A DNA stretch of 64,000 nt from an uncultured Tidjanibacter sp. (GTDB taxonomy: Bacteria; Bacteroidota; Bacteroidia; Bacteroidales; Rikenellaceae). Position 1 is the stretch's first letter. Every line of letters starts with the position of its first letter. The translations under genes were made by a program, and so were the position numbers. The notes below the pieces were generated by a model that saw nothing but the letters and a program-made list of their open reading frames with translations, was not told the origin of the DNA and did not search any database. Positions 34,366-43,249 of this stretch are shown here, piece after piece. The stretch covers positions 124,001 to 188,000 of the forward strand of contig CALVCL010000003.1 of assembly GCA_944326085.1 (NCBI GenBank). Reading direction: 5' to 3'.

Positions 34366-34809
34366 TTAATCCATGTCAATATCGACAAGATTCCAATTCC
34401 GGTCGAACTTCAACTCCGCACGGTTCGACAACTTAACCTCATAGCGTTTTCTATCGCGACCTATGCTGATAATATACGCGCCGGAATAGAGTGAATTTAT
34501 CTTATCGATAATTGGCTGCGGAACAAGTTCCACCGGTACGGCATCATAACGACAATCCACATCAGTCCATTCCCCTCTGCCGTTGAATTCCAATTTCTGA
34601 CCGGTAGTGAAAACTACAGCATAACTTTTCTCAAATAGATCATATTCCGATTTGGCATATGCAACTTTCAAATTCCCAAAATACCTGCTGATAAATACCT
34701 GTGCCTTTTGAGGCATGTCCTCGACACGGACCGCCTTATCATTGTCTGCACTTACAACCGAACTTCCAATGAAGAACAGTCCCATCAAAAACATCACTAT
34801 CTTTTTCAT
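34366..34809 (-). CDS. PepSY-like periplasmic protein, first paralog
   Basis: A 147-residue secreted protein with signal peptide MKKIVMFLMGLFFIGSSVVSA. The domain begins VRVEDMPQKAQVFISRYFGN, has the hallmark GRGEWTDVDCRYDAVP and ends LSNRAELKFDRNWNLVDIDMD. It starts 70 bases after the histidine kinase stop on the same strand and is the first of three paralogs in tandem. Its position suggests it either is controlled by the kinase-regulator pair or modulates the kinase in the periplasm; neither is shown by sequence. Confidence 0.82.
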   Translation of the reverse strand: MKKIVMFLMGLFFIGSSVVSADNDKAVRVEDMPQKAQVFISRYFGNLKVAYAKSEYDLFEKSYAVVFTTGQKLEFNGRGEWTDVDCRYDAVPVELVPQPIIDKINSLYSGAYIISIGRDRKRYEVKLSNRAELKFDRNWNLVDIDMD

Positions 34810-34879
34810 GGCTGAAACAATTAATGTTGTACTCTGTTTCAGCAAATCTATATCCCAATTCTGAAATGAATTTAAAATA

Positions 34880-36166
34880 TCATCCAACAACAGACTGAAC
34901 CCACTCTACAGAAAACATGTGACGACCATCGACAAAATCATACCTTACCCGCAGACCATAGTAATCGGACACAGCCTTGACAAGAGCAAGCCCGAGACCT
35001 GTCGATCCTTCACGCTTGGAACCCTGATAAAAGCGCTCAAATATATGTGCACCGTCCAGCGGAGCATCACCGTCATTAACAACCGTCAACATACGGCCAC
35101 TAATAGTAACATCAACACGAGCGCCATGCGCACTATGACGGTAGGCATTTCGCAACAGATTTGTGACAAGCACAGATGCCAATGCATCGTTCATTCGTAC
35201 CGTAAACGTTTCCGGCAACTTCATGCAACAACATATGTCGCGCGCTGCAAACATTTCATCATATACCTCCTTCTGCTCGCGCAACATGGCTGCTATGTCC
35301 ACATCGGAACTTTCAGGAAACTGATTGTTATCAATTTTAGTCAAAAGCAACAAGGTCTTGTTGAGTCTTACTATACGGCCCAACGTATCCTTCATCTGCA
35401 GAATTTCCCCCATCTGCTCCTCACTCAATTCTGTATTGTCGAGCAGCCAGTCCATGCGTGCTCCCAACACGGCCAACGGTGTCTGCAATTCATGCGATGC
35501 ATTGCCTATGAACTGTTTCTGTCGTTCAAACATCTCCTCCGAACGGTCAACGGCAGCCTGTGCCGCCGCACTCAAACGACGGAATTCTGTAATATCTGTA
35601 TCACACGGCACAGCCCCTACCACTGTTCCTGGTTTGTAACTGTCAAGCCAGTTAAGCAATGCGTACAGCGGCCGCATGCTGCGATGAAAAACCCATGCCG
35701 TAAGACTTACAACCGTTATCAGCAAAATAACGTAAAGGAAGACACTCCACCCAAGAACAGTTGTCATCAGGTCATTCTTCTCAAATGTAGGTGTAGCCAC
35801 ACGCAATTCATAATACTGTCCATCGTCATCTCGAAATATAGTGGACAGTATTCGTGCCGGTTCTGTCTCATGCTTCTCCGGAATATACACCTCTGCGTCA
35901 TAATATCTGACATGAGACCGCGCATTGGCATACGCCTCCTGAACAGGTATAATCAGATAACTGTTATTGGAACCATCTCCGGTTTGCGGCAAATCATTGC
36001 CTGACAGCATACGCATTATAATAAGTTCCGAGTAGTTATCCAAAGCGTCATCGGCCTCATCGTTAATCTCATCTTCCATAGTGAAATAAAACAGCATCGC
36101 CCACAATGCAAGCAACGGAAGCAAGAAAAGCGACAATCGCAATACAACCCTGTAAATAAGTTTCAT
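34880..36166 (-). CDS. Two-component sensor histidine kinase
   Basis: A 428-residue membrane kinase. Helix 1 is residues 6-28, the periplasmic sensor about 29-135, helix 2 about 138-160. The dimerisation/phosphoacceptor helix holds H225 in GNASHELQTPLAVLGARMDW. The ATPase domain has the N box VLVTNLLRNAYRHSA (N340), the DGDAPLDG-like G1 box near 366 and the G2 box GSTGLGLALVKAV near 387-399. The roughly 105-residue periplasmic sensor matches no domain I know. The gene begins 12 bases after the response regulator stop and is followed by three PepSY-like genes. Confidence 0.94.
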   Translation of the reverse strand: MKLIYRVVLRLSLFLLPLLALWAMLFYFTMEDEINDEADDALDNYSELIIMRMLSGNDLPQTGDGSNNSYLIIPVQEAYANARSHVRYYDAEVYIPEKHETEPARILSTIFRDDDGQYYELRVATPTFEKNDLMTTVLGWSVFLYVILLITVVSLTAWVFHRSMRPLYALLNWLDSYKPGTVVGAVPCDTDITEFRRLSAAAQAAVDRSEEMFERQKQFIGNASHELQTPLAVLGARMDWLLDNTELSEEQMGEILQMKDTLGRIVRLNKTLLLLTKIDNNQFPESSDVDIAAMLREQKEVYDEMFAARDICCCMKLPETFTVRMNDALASVLVTNLLRNAYRHSAHGARVDVTISGRMLTVVNDGDAPLDGAHIFERFYQGSKREGSTGLGLALVKAVSDYYGLRVRYDFVDGRHMFSVEWVQSVVG

Positions 36167-36178
36167 GCCACTTCAAAT

Positions 36179-36865
36179 TTAGTTGTCTTCCGGAAATACG
36201 AGTTTATATCCGAAACCGTATACAGCTTTCAACTCTATGTTCGCACCCGCATCTTCAAGTTTGCGACGCAGGTTTTTCACCTGGGCATAGAGGAAATGAA
36301 AATTATCCGCCTGATCTACATGGTCGCCCCATACTGCCTCGGCCAACACGGTCTTATCGACAAGATGTCCTGGACGCTGCATGAAATATGCCAATATAGC
36401 AAACTCCTTTTTCAACAGTGCCACATCACATCCATCAATTTCCACACGACTGCTCTCAGGGTCAAGATACACGTTACCAAGCGTAAACCCCTTGCGCCCA
36501 CCGACCATACTGCGACGGGCCACACTGCGTATACGTGCCGATAATTCCATCAAATGAAACGGCTTGGCAAGATAGTCGTCAGCACCGAGTTCAAGTCCCG
36601 CCACCTTATCTTCCAACGAATCCTTAGCAGATATGATTATTACACTCTCTCTACGATCGTTCTCCTTCAGCTCCTTCAGCAGCTGCAGACCATCCCCACC
36701 AGGCAGCATAATATCGAGCAAAATGCAATCGTAGCTATATCCGGCCAGTTTATCAACAGCCGATGTATAGTCCGATGCCTGTTCCACCACATATCCCTCA
36801 CCACGAAGAGTCCTTGCCATAATCTCCCTCAACGACGGTTCATCTTCAACAATCAGCAGTTTCAT
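36179..36865 (-). CDS. OmpR/PhoB-type response regulator
   Basis: A 228-residue DNA-binding regulator. The receiver domain has the acidic pair in IVEDEPS, phosphoacceptor D51 in LLDIMLPGGDG, and the conserved lysine in ISAKDSLEDK. The winged-helix effector domain (about 125-228) contains LLKKEFAILAYFMQRPG, VWGDHVDQADNFHFLYAQVKNLRRKL (recognition helix) and AVYGFGYKLVF. The ATG at 36863-36865 starts MKLLIVEDEPS. It is the first gene of the regulator-kinase-PepSY row; a -7 box 206 bases upstream implies a long leader. Confidence 0.95.
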   Translation of the reverse strand: MKLLIVEDEPSLREIMARTLRGEGYVVEQASDYTSAVDKLAGYSYDCILLDIMLPGGDGLQLLKELKENDRRESVIIISAKDSLEDKVAGLELGADDYLAKPFHLMELSARIRSVARRSMVGGRKGFTLGNVYLDPESSRVEIDGCDVALLKKEFAILAYFMQRPGHLVDKTVLAEAVWGDHVDQADNFHFLYAQVKNLRRKLEDAGANIELKAVYGFGYKLVFPEDN

Positions 36866-37125
36866 ACTTTTACACGAACAACCTTGCAGTATATTACAAC
36901 TGTTCCGGACAATCAAAAAATTATATAATATTGGAAACAGCCCAACCATCCACTTCTGCGGCAGCTGTTTGCCTGTTTATATCTTTGAATAATCAATACA
37001 AAAATAAATCTTTTACCAGAACCTTCTCTGGCATATCCTACGAAAACCATATTACATCCGCTGGTTCTGGCAAAAGTATATCACGTTTTTGAAATGAATT
37101 TAAACCCAACAGACCAATAAAATAA
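36866..37125. other. Gene-free leader region before the response regulator
   Basis: The gap 36866-37173 is 308 bases. It holds a candidate promoter and an inverted repeat (see next entry) and, at its far end, the aldo/keto reductase terminator. A plus-strand TATCTTTG near 36980 has no gene behind it and no -33 element. No coding frame is convincing. Confidence 0.5.
37016..37078 (-). promoter_or_regulatory. Candidate promoter with inverted repeat upstream of the response regulator
   Basis: CCAGAACC at 37016-37023 and its reverse complement GGTTCTGG at 37063-37070 flank 39 bases. The second arm touches a minus-strand -7 box TACTTTTG at 37071-37078. The repeat would be transcribed in the leader, so it may form a long-range hairpin or serve as an operator for autoregulation; both are inference. 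Confidence 0.35.
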
Positions 37126-37149
37126 GGTGAGGACATTTGAGCCCTCACC
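37126..37149 (-). terminator. Terminator after the aldo/keto reductase gene
   Basis: A 7-base-pair stem GGTGAGG/CCTCACC with a 10-base loop, followed on the minus strand by a T-rich tract TTATTTTATT, 25 bases after the stop. Confidence 0.6.
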
Positions 37150-37173
37150 ACAACGATCCAACATCAAAAAATA

Positions 37174-38016
37174 TTACCTCGAATAATTTATCAAAAAATC
37201 GACAGTAGACGGATCGTAATGCGAGAAGAACTGGCTGCGTTTTTCATCAAGTGCTGCCAATGCATCCATATCAGAAGTTGACAATTCAAAATCGAATATG
37301 TCGAAATTCTCTCGCATGCGTTCGACATGCGTCGACTTGGGAATTACTACAACGCCTCGCTGTATAAGAAAGCGCAATGCCACCTGTGCCGCACTTTTGC
37401 CATACTTACGTCCTGTCTCAACAAGCACATCATTTGTAAACATGCCATTACGCCCCTCGGCAAACGGCCCCCATGACATAATCTGAGTGCCATAACGGCG
37501 CATCACATCCTGCGCCTCGCGCTGTTGGTTGAAAACATGCGTTTCAACCTGATTAATGGCAGGTTTGATTTCATTGAATTCAGCAATATCAATCAAACGG
37601 TCTGGATAAAAATTAGACACTCCTATTGCCCTGGCCTTTCCGTCACGCAACGCCTTCTCCATAGCTCTGTAAGTGCCGTAATAATCCCCGAACGGCTGAT
37701 GTATCAACAGCAAATCGACATAATCCATACCAAGTCTTCGTAGCGACTCATCTATCGATGCTGCGGCTTTTGTCTCACCTGCATTAGATATCCAGATTTT
37801 GGTAGTAACGAACAATTCATTTCGCGATACGCCGCTTTTCTTTATGGCTCGCCCTACCTCTGCTTCATTGCCATACGCCTGCGCTGTATCTATCGAACGG
37901 TAGCCTACACCGATGGCATCCGACACGCAACGTTCACATTCATTCGGGGACACCTGATAAACGCCATACCCGAGTATGGGCATCTCCACGCCATTATTCA
38001 ATTTCACATACTGCAT
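37174..38016 (-). CDS. Aldo/keto reductase
   Basis: A 280-residue NADPH-dependent oxidoreductase of the aldo/keto reductase superfamily, closest in style to the 2,5-diketo-D-gluconate reductase group. The catalytic tetrad is visible: aspartate and tyrosine in [11 protein letters not shown], lysine in VTTKIW and histidine in [13 protein letters not shown]. The cofactor region [17 protein letters not shown] is near residue 230. The start is the ATG at 38014-38016 (MQYVKLNNG). It follows the cupin-CMD gene by 35 bases and is probably cotranscribed, forming a small redox module next to the divergent AraC regulator. Substrate unknown. Confidence 0.93.
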   Translation of the reverse strand: MQYVKLNNGVEMPILGYGVYQVSPNECERCVSDAIGVGYRSIDTAQAYGNEAEVGRAIKKSGVSRNELFVTTKIWISNAGETKAAASIDESLRRLGMDYVDLLLIHQPFGDYYGTYRAMEKALRDGKARAIGVSNFYPDRLIDIAEFNEIKPAINQVETHVFNQQREAQDVMRRYGTQIMSWGPFAEGRNGMFTNDVLVETGRKYGKSAAQVALRFLIQRGVVVIPKSTHVERMRENFDIFDFELSTSDMDALAALDEKRSQFFSHYDPSTVDFLINYSR

Positions 38017-38051
38017 AATTCCCACTGTTTTAAAACATTACAATATTTCTG

Positions 38052-39320
38052 CTATTTATCCGAAGGTATCACTTCATTAAGACACGAAACGGCATTGAGC
38101 GTACGCGGATAACCAATGTACGGGAGCAACTGCGTAACCACGGCGAGCATCATAGCCTTGTCATTACCCACATTAATATTACCCTGTATATGCCCTTTTA
38201 ACTGCGGCTCACATCCACCGAGCGATATGAGCATGGAGAATGTCAGCAACTCACGCATGCGCACATCAAGCCCCGTGCGTGTCTGATAATCGCCGAAACA
38301 GTTGCCCGACAAAGCTTTCTGAATATGAAGCTGATCGGCAGGCGACATTTCATACATCTGCCTGATATTGTCACCAAAAATCGATGTCTGCAATGCCAGT
38401 CCCGTTTCCATGCGGTCATCGGGCGAAACAACCGTCTGCCGCTCAAGCGGCAATGCAATACCGCGTACCACAAACTCACCGTTCATCACGTCGACAAAAT
38501 CAGCCACCTTGCCCATGCCAACATAAGGAACTGCCTGATACAAAATTTCACGTATCTCTATAGGTGTAACACCATTATCAAGCGCTGCGCCAACCAATGT
38601 CCCATACAATACTTTACCCTGTGATGCTATTGCAGAAGCCATAGTCACCATGATACGGGTACGCATGTCGAGATCACCGTACCGCTGTGTCTCATCGAAA
38701 GCAAAATTACCAAATACCTCAGCCAATTCCATGTCAGCTGCAGAAATGATATTTCCGAACTGCCATGCCTTCATATTCTCACGCGCCTTATCAGACAAAC
38801 TGCACGCCGCCGCAACCGAAGAGGTAGCTTCAGCATACTGCTCGTCGTCCACCGGCTCCAACCATGTATTACGGTTGGTCTGCGAATTGCACTCTACCGC
38901 AAGATGCGAAAACCAGCTGTCCGGCGCTGCACCATGCCAATGCACAACATCAGGCGCTATTTCCACGATATCTCCAGGATGCAATTCACGCGCCGGATGA
39001 CCTTTTTCCTGATAGTAACCGCGTCCAGCGGTAACAATAAGCAACTGACCGCCGGTATGGCTGTGCCAGTTGTTGCGGCATCCCGGCTCGAACGTGACAT
39101 TGTAAACAGGACAGTTGAGTTCCTTGTTATGAGTTAACTGCGCAAGGTATGACCTACCAATAAAATACTGGGAGTTTACAGGCGGATTTTCATCGCCCTG
39201 CGAAAACATCTGCTGAAAAACATCCTTACCTTTCATATCATTTTCATTTACATGTTGTGCATGAATTGACTGAATCGACAAAGCCAACACGGCCAATAAC
39301 CAAACCACCCTATAAAACAT
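38052..39320 (-). CDS. Secreted cupin and double carboxymuconolactone decarboxylase-domain fusion
   Basis: A 422-residue protein with signal peptide MFYRVVWLLAVLALSIQSIHA. The first part (about residues 50-150) is a cupin: FEPGCRNNWHSHTGGQLLIV metal motif (split, near 78-98) and ELHPGDIVEIAPDVVHWHGA. Two carboxymuconolactone decarboxylase-like (AhpD-fold) domains follow, one around 215-300 (TMASAIASQGKVLYGTLVGA) and one around 330-420 (LTFSMLISLGGCEPQLKGHI). Neither has the CxxC of AhpD, so a peroxidase role is unlikely. The ATG at 39318-39320 is used because the longer frame relies on TTG. Cotranscribed with an aldo/keto reductase and divergent from an AraC gene. Reaction unknown. Confidence 0.88.
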   Translation of the reverse strand: MFYRVVWLLAVLALSIQSIHAQHVNENDMKGKDVFQQMFSQGDENPPVNSQYFIGRSYLAQLTHNKELNCPVYNVTFEPGCRNNWHSHTGGQLLIVTAGRGYYQEKGHPARELHPGDIVEIAPDVVHWHGAAPDSWFSHLAVECNSQTNRNTWLEPVDDEQYAEATSSVAAACSLSDKARENMKAWQFGNIISAADMELAEVFGNFAFDETQRYGDLDMRTRIMVTMASAIASQGKVLYGTLVGAALDNGVTPIEIREILYQAVPYVGMGKVADFVDVMNGEFVVRGIALPLERQTVVSPDDRMETGLALQTSIFGDNIRQMYEMSPADQLHIQKALSGNCFGDYQTRTGLDVRMRELLTFSMLISLGGCEPQLKGHIQGNINVGNDKAMMLAVVTQLLPYIGYPRTLNAVSCLNEVIPSDK

Positions 39321-39351
39321 AATCAACCAATTTTAAATTTACTCTTTGCAA

Positions 39352-39359
39352 CAAAAGTA
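39352..39359 (-). promoter_or_regulatory. -7 promoter box for the cupin-CMD gene
   Basis: Minus-strand TACTTTTG, 32 bases before the ATG at 39320. Confidence 0.5.
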
Positions 39360-39389
39360 TCTTTCATCCGAATGTTCACCCCTACACAT

Positions 39390-39417
39390 ATTACCGATAT
39401 TATTACCACAATTACCG
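39390..39417. promoter_or_regulatory. Triple ATTACC direct repeat in a divergent regulatory region
   Basis: ATTACCG at 39390-39396, ATTACC at 39402-39407 and ATTACCG at 39411-39417 lie in the 170-base gap between the cupin-CMD gene and the divergent AraC gene, near the -33 region of the former. AraC-family proteins usually bind direct repeats, so this is a plausible operator; not shown experimentally. Confidence 0.4.
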
Positions 39418-39456
39418 TTTGGGCCATAGAAGTTCCTACAGTCATGTAAAAACACT

Positions 39457-39464
39457 TATTTTTG
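39457..39464 (+). promoter_or_regulatory. -7 promoter box for the AraC gene
   Basis: TATTTTTG fits TAnnTTTG, 27 bases before the ATG at 39491. Confidence 0.5.
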
Positions 39465-39490
39465 CCATAAACGTCAGATAACAATATACC

Positions 39491-40396
39491 ATGACAAACA
39501 ACAAACCTCTAATAATAGATACGGTTGACAAATTCAACAAGATGTTCGGCACCGAGACACTACATCCCATGGTCAGTGTCATCGACATGTCGAAAGTCAA
39601 CCCCATGCGCCACATACGCTACACGCTCGGCCTGTATACAATATTTCTGAAGGAAGTCAAATGCGGCGACCTACGGTATGGCAGACAATACTATGATTAC
39701 CAGGAAGGCACACTGGTGTGCATCGCTCCGGGACAAACCATAGGTGTCGAGGATAACGGCGAAACATTCCAGCCAAAAGGTTGGGCACTCGCATTCCATC
39801 CTGACATAATCAAAGGCACATCGCTCGGACGCCACATGAACGAATATTCTTTTTTCTCCTACGAAGCGAACGAAGCCCTACACCTGTCGGAACGTGAACG
39901 CAACATGGTAGTGGATTGTTTCGAAAAGATAAGACACGAGCTAGAACATGCCATAGACCGTCACAGCAAGCGCCTAATTGCAATCAACATAGAAATGTTG
40001 CTCGACTATTGCCTCCGATTTTATGAACGACAGTTCATCACGCGACAAAATGTTAACCGGGACATACTTTCCAGGTTCGAAATACTCCTCAACGACTATT
40101 TCACCAATGACCGCACTTCCCGCGAAGGATTTCCTACAGTAAGGTTATGCGCCAGCGAACTCTGCCTGTCGCCAAACTATTTTGGCGACCTCATAAAAAA
40201 GGAAACAGGCAAAACAGCACAGGAATACATACAGCTAAAAATTATAGATGTTGCCAAGGAACGCATTCTCGACCCGTCAAAGACAATCAGTCAGGTCGCT
40301 TATGAACTCGGTTTTCAATATCCGCAGCATTTTACACGGCTGTTCAAAAAAGTTGTAGGTCAAACACCGCACGAATACCGTTCCACGATGGTTTAA
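39491..40396 (+). CDS. AraC family transcriptional regulator
   Basis: A 301-residue regulator with an N-terminal cupin-like sensing domain (about 20-150, including the YDYQEGTLVCIAPGQTIG block) and a C-terminal double helix-turn-helix (about 200-300): CASELCLSPNYFGDLIKKETGKTAQEYIQ and ISQVAYELGFQYPQHFTRLFKKVVGQTPHEYR. It is transcribed away from the cupin-CMD/aldo-keto reductase pair, the standard position for a local regulator of these genes. It ends at a strong terminator. The inducer is unknown; the pair suggests a carbonyl, quinone or oxidant signal (inference). Confidence 0.93.
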   Translation: MTNNKPLIIDTVDKFNKMFGTETLHPMVSVIDMSKVNPMRHIRYTLGLYTIFLKEVKCGDLRYGRQYYDYQEGTLVCIAPGQTIGVEDNGETFQPKGWALAFHPDIIKGTSLGRHMNEYSFFSYEANEALHLSERERNMVVDCFEKIRHELEHAIDRHSKRLIAINIEMLLDYCLRFYERQFITRQNVNRDILSRFEILLNDYFTNDRTSREGFPTVRLCASELCLSPNYFGDLIKKETGKTAQEYIQLKIIDVAKERILDPSKTISQVAYELGFQYPQHFTRLFKKVVGQTPHEYRSTMV

Positions 40397-40422
40397 ACAT
40401 TCTTCATCCACAATATACACGA

Positions 40423-40457
40423 CAGGCGGAACCTTGTATAAGGTTCCGCCTGTTTTA
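40423..40457 (+). terminator. Terminator after the AraC gene
   Basis: A 13-base-pair perfect stem (40423-40435 with 40440-40452), 4-base loop, followed by TTTT. Lies between the converging AraC and S46 peptidase genes. Confidence 0.85.
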
Positions 40458-40475
40458 ACATTTAGTTCATTTCTA

Positions 40476-42608
40476 TCAATTGAACGACATCTCGTCGAAC
40501 AGATAGCCTGCACCGCCTATCCTGTCGATTACAAAGAGGACATAACGGATATCCACCGATATATTGCGGCACATTGCCGGGTCAAACTCAAGGTCGCTCA
40601 TGGTGCTGAGCCATGTACGGTCGAAGTTGATGCCGACCAGTTCGCCGTCACCGTTCAGCACAGGGCTGCCAGAGTTGCCGCCGGTAGTATGGTTCGTAGC
40701 AAGGAATGCCACGGGAACCGTATATACAGGATTTTCTTCTGTACCCATATTCACAGCCCAACGTCCATAATCCTTTTCAGCATGGCACTGACGCAATGCC
40801 TCCGGAACATCATAATCGTATATTTCGGGATTGTCCTTGGCGATGATACCTTCCAAAGTAGTGAAAGGCTTGTGCCATACGCCATCTTCTGGTTCGTATC
40901 CCTCGACACTGCCATATGCGACACGCAGTGTGAGGTTGGCATCGGGATAGAAGTTACGCTCAGGTTCAAACGCCATCTGACCGCGCATATATGTACGGTA
41001 CTCGCGCTGCAGCACCTTGTCGGATGCAGCTATCACGGGAGCTATCTTGTCAAGATAAACATCTGCAAACATACCGTAGAATTCCATAGCAGGGTCATTC
41101 CACAACGCCTCTTCAAGTTCCTTGCCTTCACGACCGGCCATAAGATTGTCAAGCCCCGCTTCAGAAGTAAACGCCGAGTTGTCAAAGATATAATCCACAT
41201 AACCGTCCACTCCACCGAACTTTTCAAGTTCAGCCGCAAAATCGACAGGTGTAAACTCCGGACTTACATTCTTCACGAACTCATTGACGAGGGCACATGC
41301 GACCTTACGGTCTATTGCCTCGTCATAATTCTTGTAAAACACCTTCACATCAGGCATACGACCAGCCACAATTCCTGTAGCAAGGTCACGCGCCAACTGT
41401 ATCAACTCAATGGCGAACACACCTTCCATGTAGAAGTCAGCTGCAATTGAGGCCTCACGCTTGGTATCATAGGCGTTCTGCAAACGGTCGAGCACCCCTG
41501 CATATTCTGGATGGTCAGCTGTCCACACTTCGAAACGCTCCTCATAGGCTCGCTTCTTGTCAAGTGTACCGAGCCTTTCAAGACCGAGACTCTCGCCCTG
41601 CCACTTTTTCCATGCATTGGCAATGTAAGCGGCCTTGGACGAATACTTAATCCTCACCTCAGGGTCTGCTTCCATGGCCGCATTCATGATATCGAGCCTT
41701 TCGGTGCGCATCCTTATCTTGTTGGGATTTGACTCCAACACATAGTCCACGTAGTCCGATACGACATACTCGCGTGTAGCACCCGGACAGCCATAAACAA
41801 ACGTAAACTCACCCTCGCCGATACCGTCGGTCGATAATGTGAAATACTTCTTGGGCTGATAAGGTACATTCTCGGGCGAATAATCAGCCGGCTGATTATT
41901 CGGGTCGGCATAGATACGGAATACGGAGAAATCGCCCGTATGACGCGGCCACATCCAGTTGTCGGTATCGCCACCGAACTTGCCTATCGAGGAAGGTGGT
42001 GCGGCAACAAGCCTTACATCGCTGTATTTGCGAAAGATAAACAAGAAATACTGGTTGCCATAATAAAGCGACTCAACGGATGCCTCATATCCCTTCTGCC
42101 CTTTGTATTCCTTAAGGGCTCGTTCTTTTACACGCTCTATGTTGGCATCGATTTTCTGCTTACGCTTAATCTCGTCCATTTTGTCGTTCACGCCTTTAAG
42201 TACGCTGTCAGTCACATCATCCATGCATACAAGAAACGACACAGTAAGTCCCGGATTGGGAAGCTCCTCGCTACGGTTCATGGCCCAAAAACCGTCAGTA
42301 AGATAGTCGTGTTCCAGACTGCTGTGGCTCTGTATATATTCATAACCACAATGATGGTTGGTGAACAACAGCCCCTCAGGTGAAACTAGTTCGCCCGTAC
42401 AACCACGTCCGAACAGTACAACGGCATCCTTGAGCGATGCCTGATTGATACTGTAAATATCTTCGGCCGAAAGATGGAAACCTTTGGCTTTCATGTCGTC
42501 AATCTGCCTGCCTATAAGGTTAGGCAACCACATACCCTCATCGGCAGACGCAGTGATGAGTGTTGAACAAGCCAACGCAACAAAAAGAAGAATTCGTTTT
42601 TTCACCAT
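40476..42608 (-). CDS. S46 family dipeptidyl-peptidase, DPP11-like
   Basis: A 710-residue periplasmic serine peptidase with signal peptide (MVKKRILLFVALACSTLITASA). The family S46 triad is intact: H85 in FTNHHCGY, aspartate D226 in RHTGDF and serine 646 in TGGNSGSPVLN. Eighteen residues after the serine is an arginine (R664 in INFDRTW); in characterised S46 enzymes this position is arginine in DPP11, which removes dipeptides ending in Asp or Glu, and glycine in DPP7. An acidic P1 preference is thus predicted. Such enzymes supply dipeptides to asaccharolytic or protein-using Bacteroidales. It follows maf by 29 bases. Confidence 0.94.
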   Translation of the reverse strand: MVKKRILLFVALACSTLITASADEGMWLPNLIGRQIDDMKAKGFHLSAEDIYSINQASLKDAVVLFGRGCTGELVSPEGLLFTNHHCGYEYIQSHSSLEHDYLTDGFWAMNRSEELPNPGLTVSFLVCMDDVTDSVLKGVNDKMDEIKRKQKIDANIERVKERALKEYKGQKGYEASVESLYYGNQYFLFIFRKYSDVRLVAAPPSSIGKFGGDTDNWMWPRHTGDFSVFRIYADPNNQPADYSPENVPYQPKKYFTLSTDGIGEGEFTFVYGCPGATREYVVSDYVDYVLESNPNKIRMRTERLDIMNAAMEADPEVRIKYSSKAAYIANAWKKWQGESLGLERLGTLDKKRAYEERFEVWTADHPEYAGVLDRLQNAYDTKREASIAADFYMEGVFAIELIQLARDLATGIVAGRMPDVKVFYKNYDEAIDRKVACALVNEFVKNVSPEFTPVDFAAELEKFGGVDGYVDYIFDNSAFTSEAGLDNLMAGREGKELEEALWNDPAMEFYGMFADVYLDKIAPVIAASDKVLQREYRTYMRGQMAFEPERNFYPDANLTLRVAYGSVEGYEPEDGVWHKPFTTLEGIIAKDNPEIYDYDVPEALRQCHAEKDYGRWAVNMGTEENPVYTVPVAFLATNHTTGGNSGSPVLNGDGELVGINFDRTWLSTMSDLEFDPAMCRNISVDIRYVLFVIDRIGGAGYLFDEMSFN

Positions 42609-42637
42609 AAGCTCATATTTAAATTAATAATTATAAT

Positions 42638-43249
42638 CTATTTATTATCAAGTGCATCTACGAAACGTCCAAGTTCGAGATATAGCGACTGTACGGGTAA
42701 TCCCATTACGTTGTAAAACGAACCTTCGATACGTTCTATCGCAACATATCCAATCCATTCCTGTATGCCGTAAGCTCCAGCCTTATCATACGGACTGTAC
42801 GTATTGACATAATACTCTATCTCTTCTGCATCGAGTTGCCTGAAATACACATAGGACGCCACGGAAAAATGCCGCATCATATCACGGCTTCGCAGTGCAA
42901 CTCCTGTAACAACAGTATGGCGACAACCAGACAATTCCGATAACATAGCCACCGCTCCTGCATATCCTGATGGCTTGCCAAATATACGATCTCTGCATAT
43001 CACCACTGTATCAGCCGTAACCAGTATATCGTTTTCATTAAGTTTCTGCGGATAGGCTTCCGACTTCAATACGGCAAGATATTCTGGAACCTCATGCAAT
43101 GGCAATTCAGAAGGATATATCTCTTCGGCCGAATAACTGTCAGCCAATACGAATTCCAACCCTGTACCTGCCAACAGTTCCCTGCGGCGAGGCGACTGGC
43201 TGGCCAATATCAATCTACGACCGGCAAGTTTATTCTTCAGAAGTTCCAT
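42638..43249 (-). CDS. maf: Maf family nucleotide pyrophosphatase
   Basis: Maf proteins hydrolyse modified or excess nucleoside triphosphates, such as dTTP/UTP or m7GTP. The 203-residue protein starts with the signature LILASQSPRRRELL, has the substrate motif VTADTVVICRDRIFGKP with the catalytic aspartate, the SGCRHTVVTGVALR block and the C-terminal DKAGAYGIQEWIGYVAIERIEGSFYNVMGLP. The QE in GIQEW is typical of YhdE-type (dTTP/UTP) Maf. The ATG at 43247-43249 overlaps the upstream secreted gene by 20 bases. Confidence 0.95.
   Translation of the reverse strand: MELLKNKLAGRRLILASQSPRRRELLAGTGLEFVLADSYSAEEIYPSELPLHEVPEYLAVLKSEAYPQKLNENDILVTADTVVICRDRIFGKPSGYAGAVAMLSELSGCRHTVVTGVALRSRDMMRHFSVASYVYFRQLDAEEIEYYVNTYSPYDKAGAYGIQEWIGYVAIERIEGSFYNVMGLPVQSLYLELGRFVDALDNK

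Noticed and set aside
34919..36004. Plus-strand open frame of 361 codons opposite the histidine kinase
   Set aside because: The minus-strand kinase has all boxes in order; this frame lacks a promoter or any recognisable domain.
36968..36987. Plus-strand TTTG and TATCTTTG pair as a promoter
   Set aside because: The spacing between boxes is about 10 bases, and no plus-strand gene follows.
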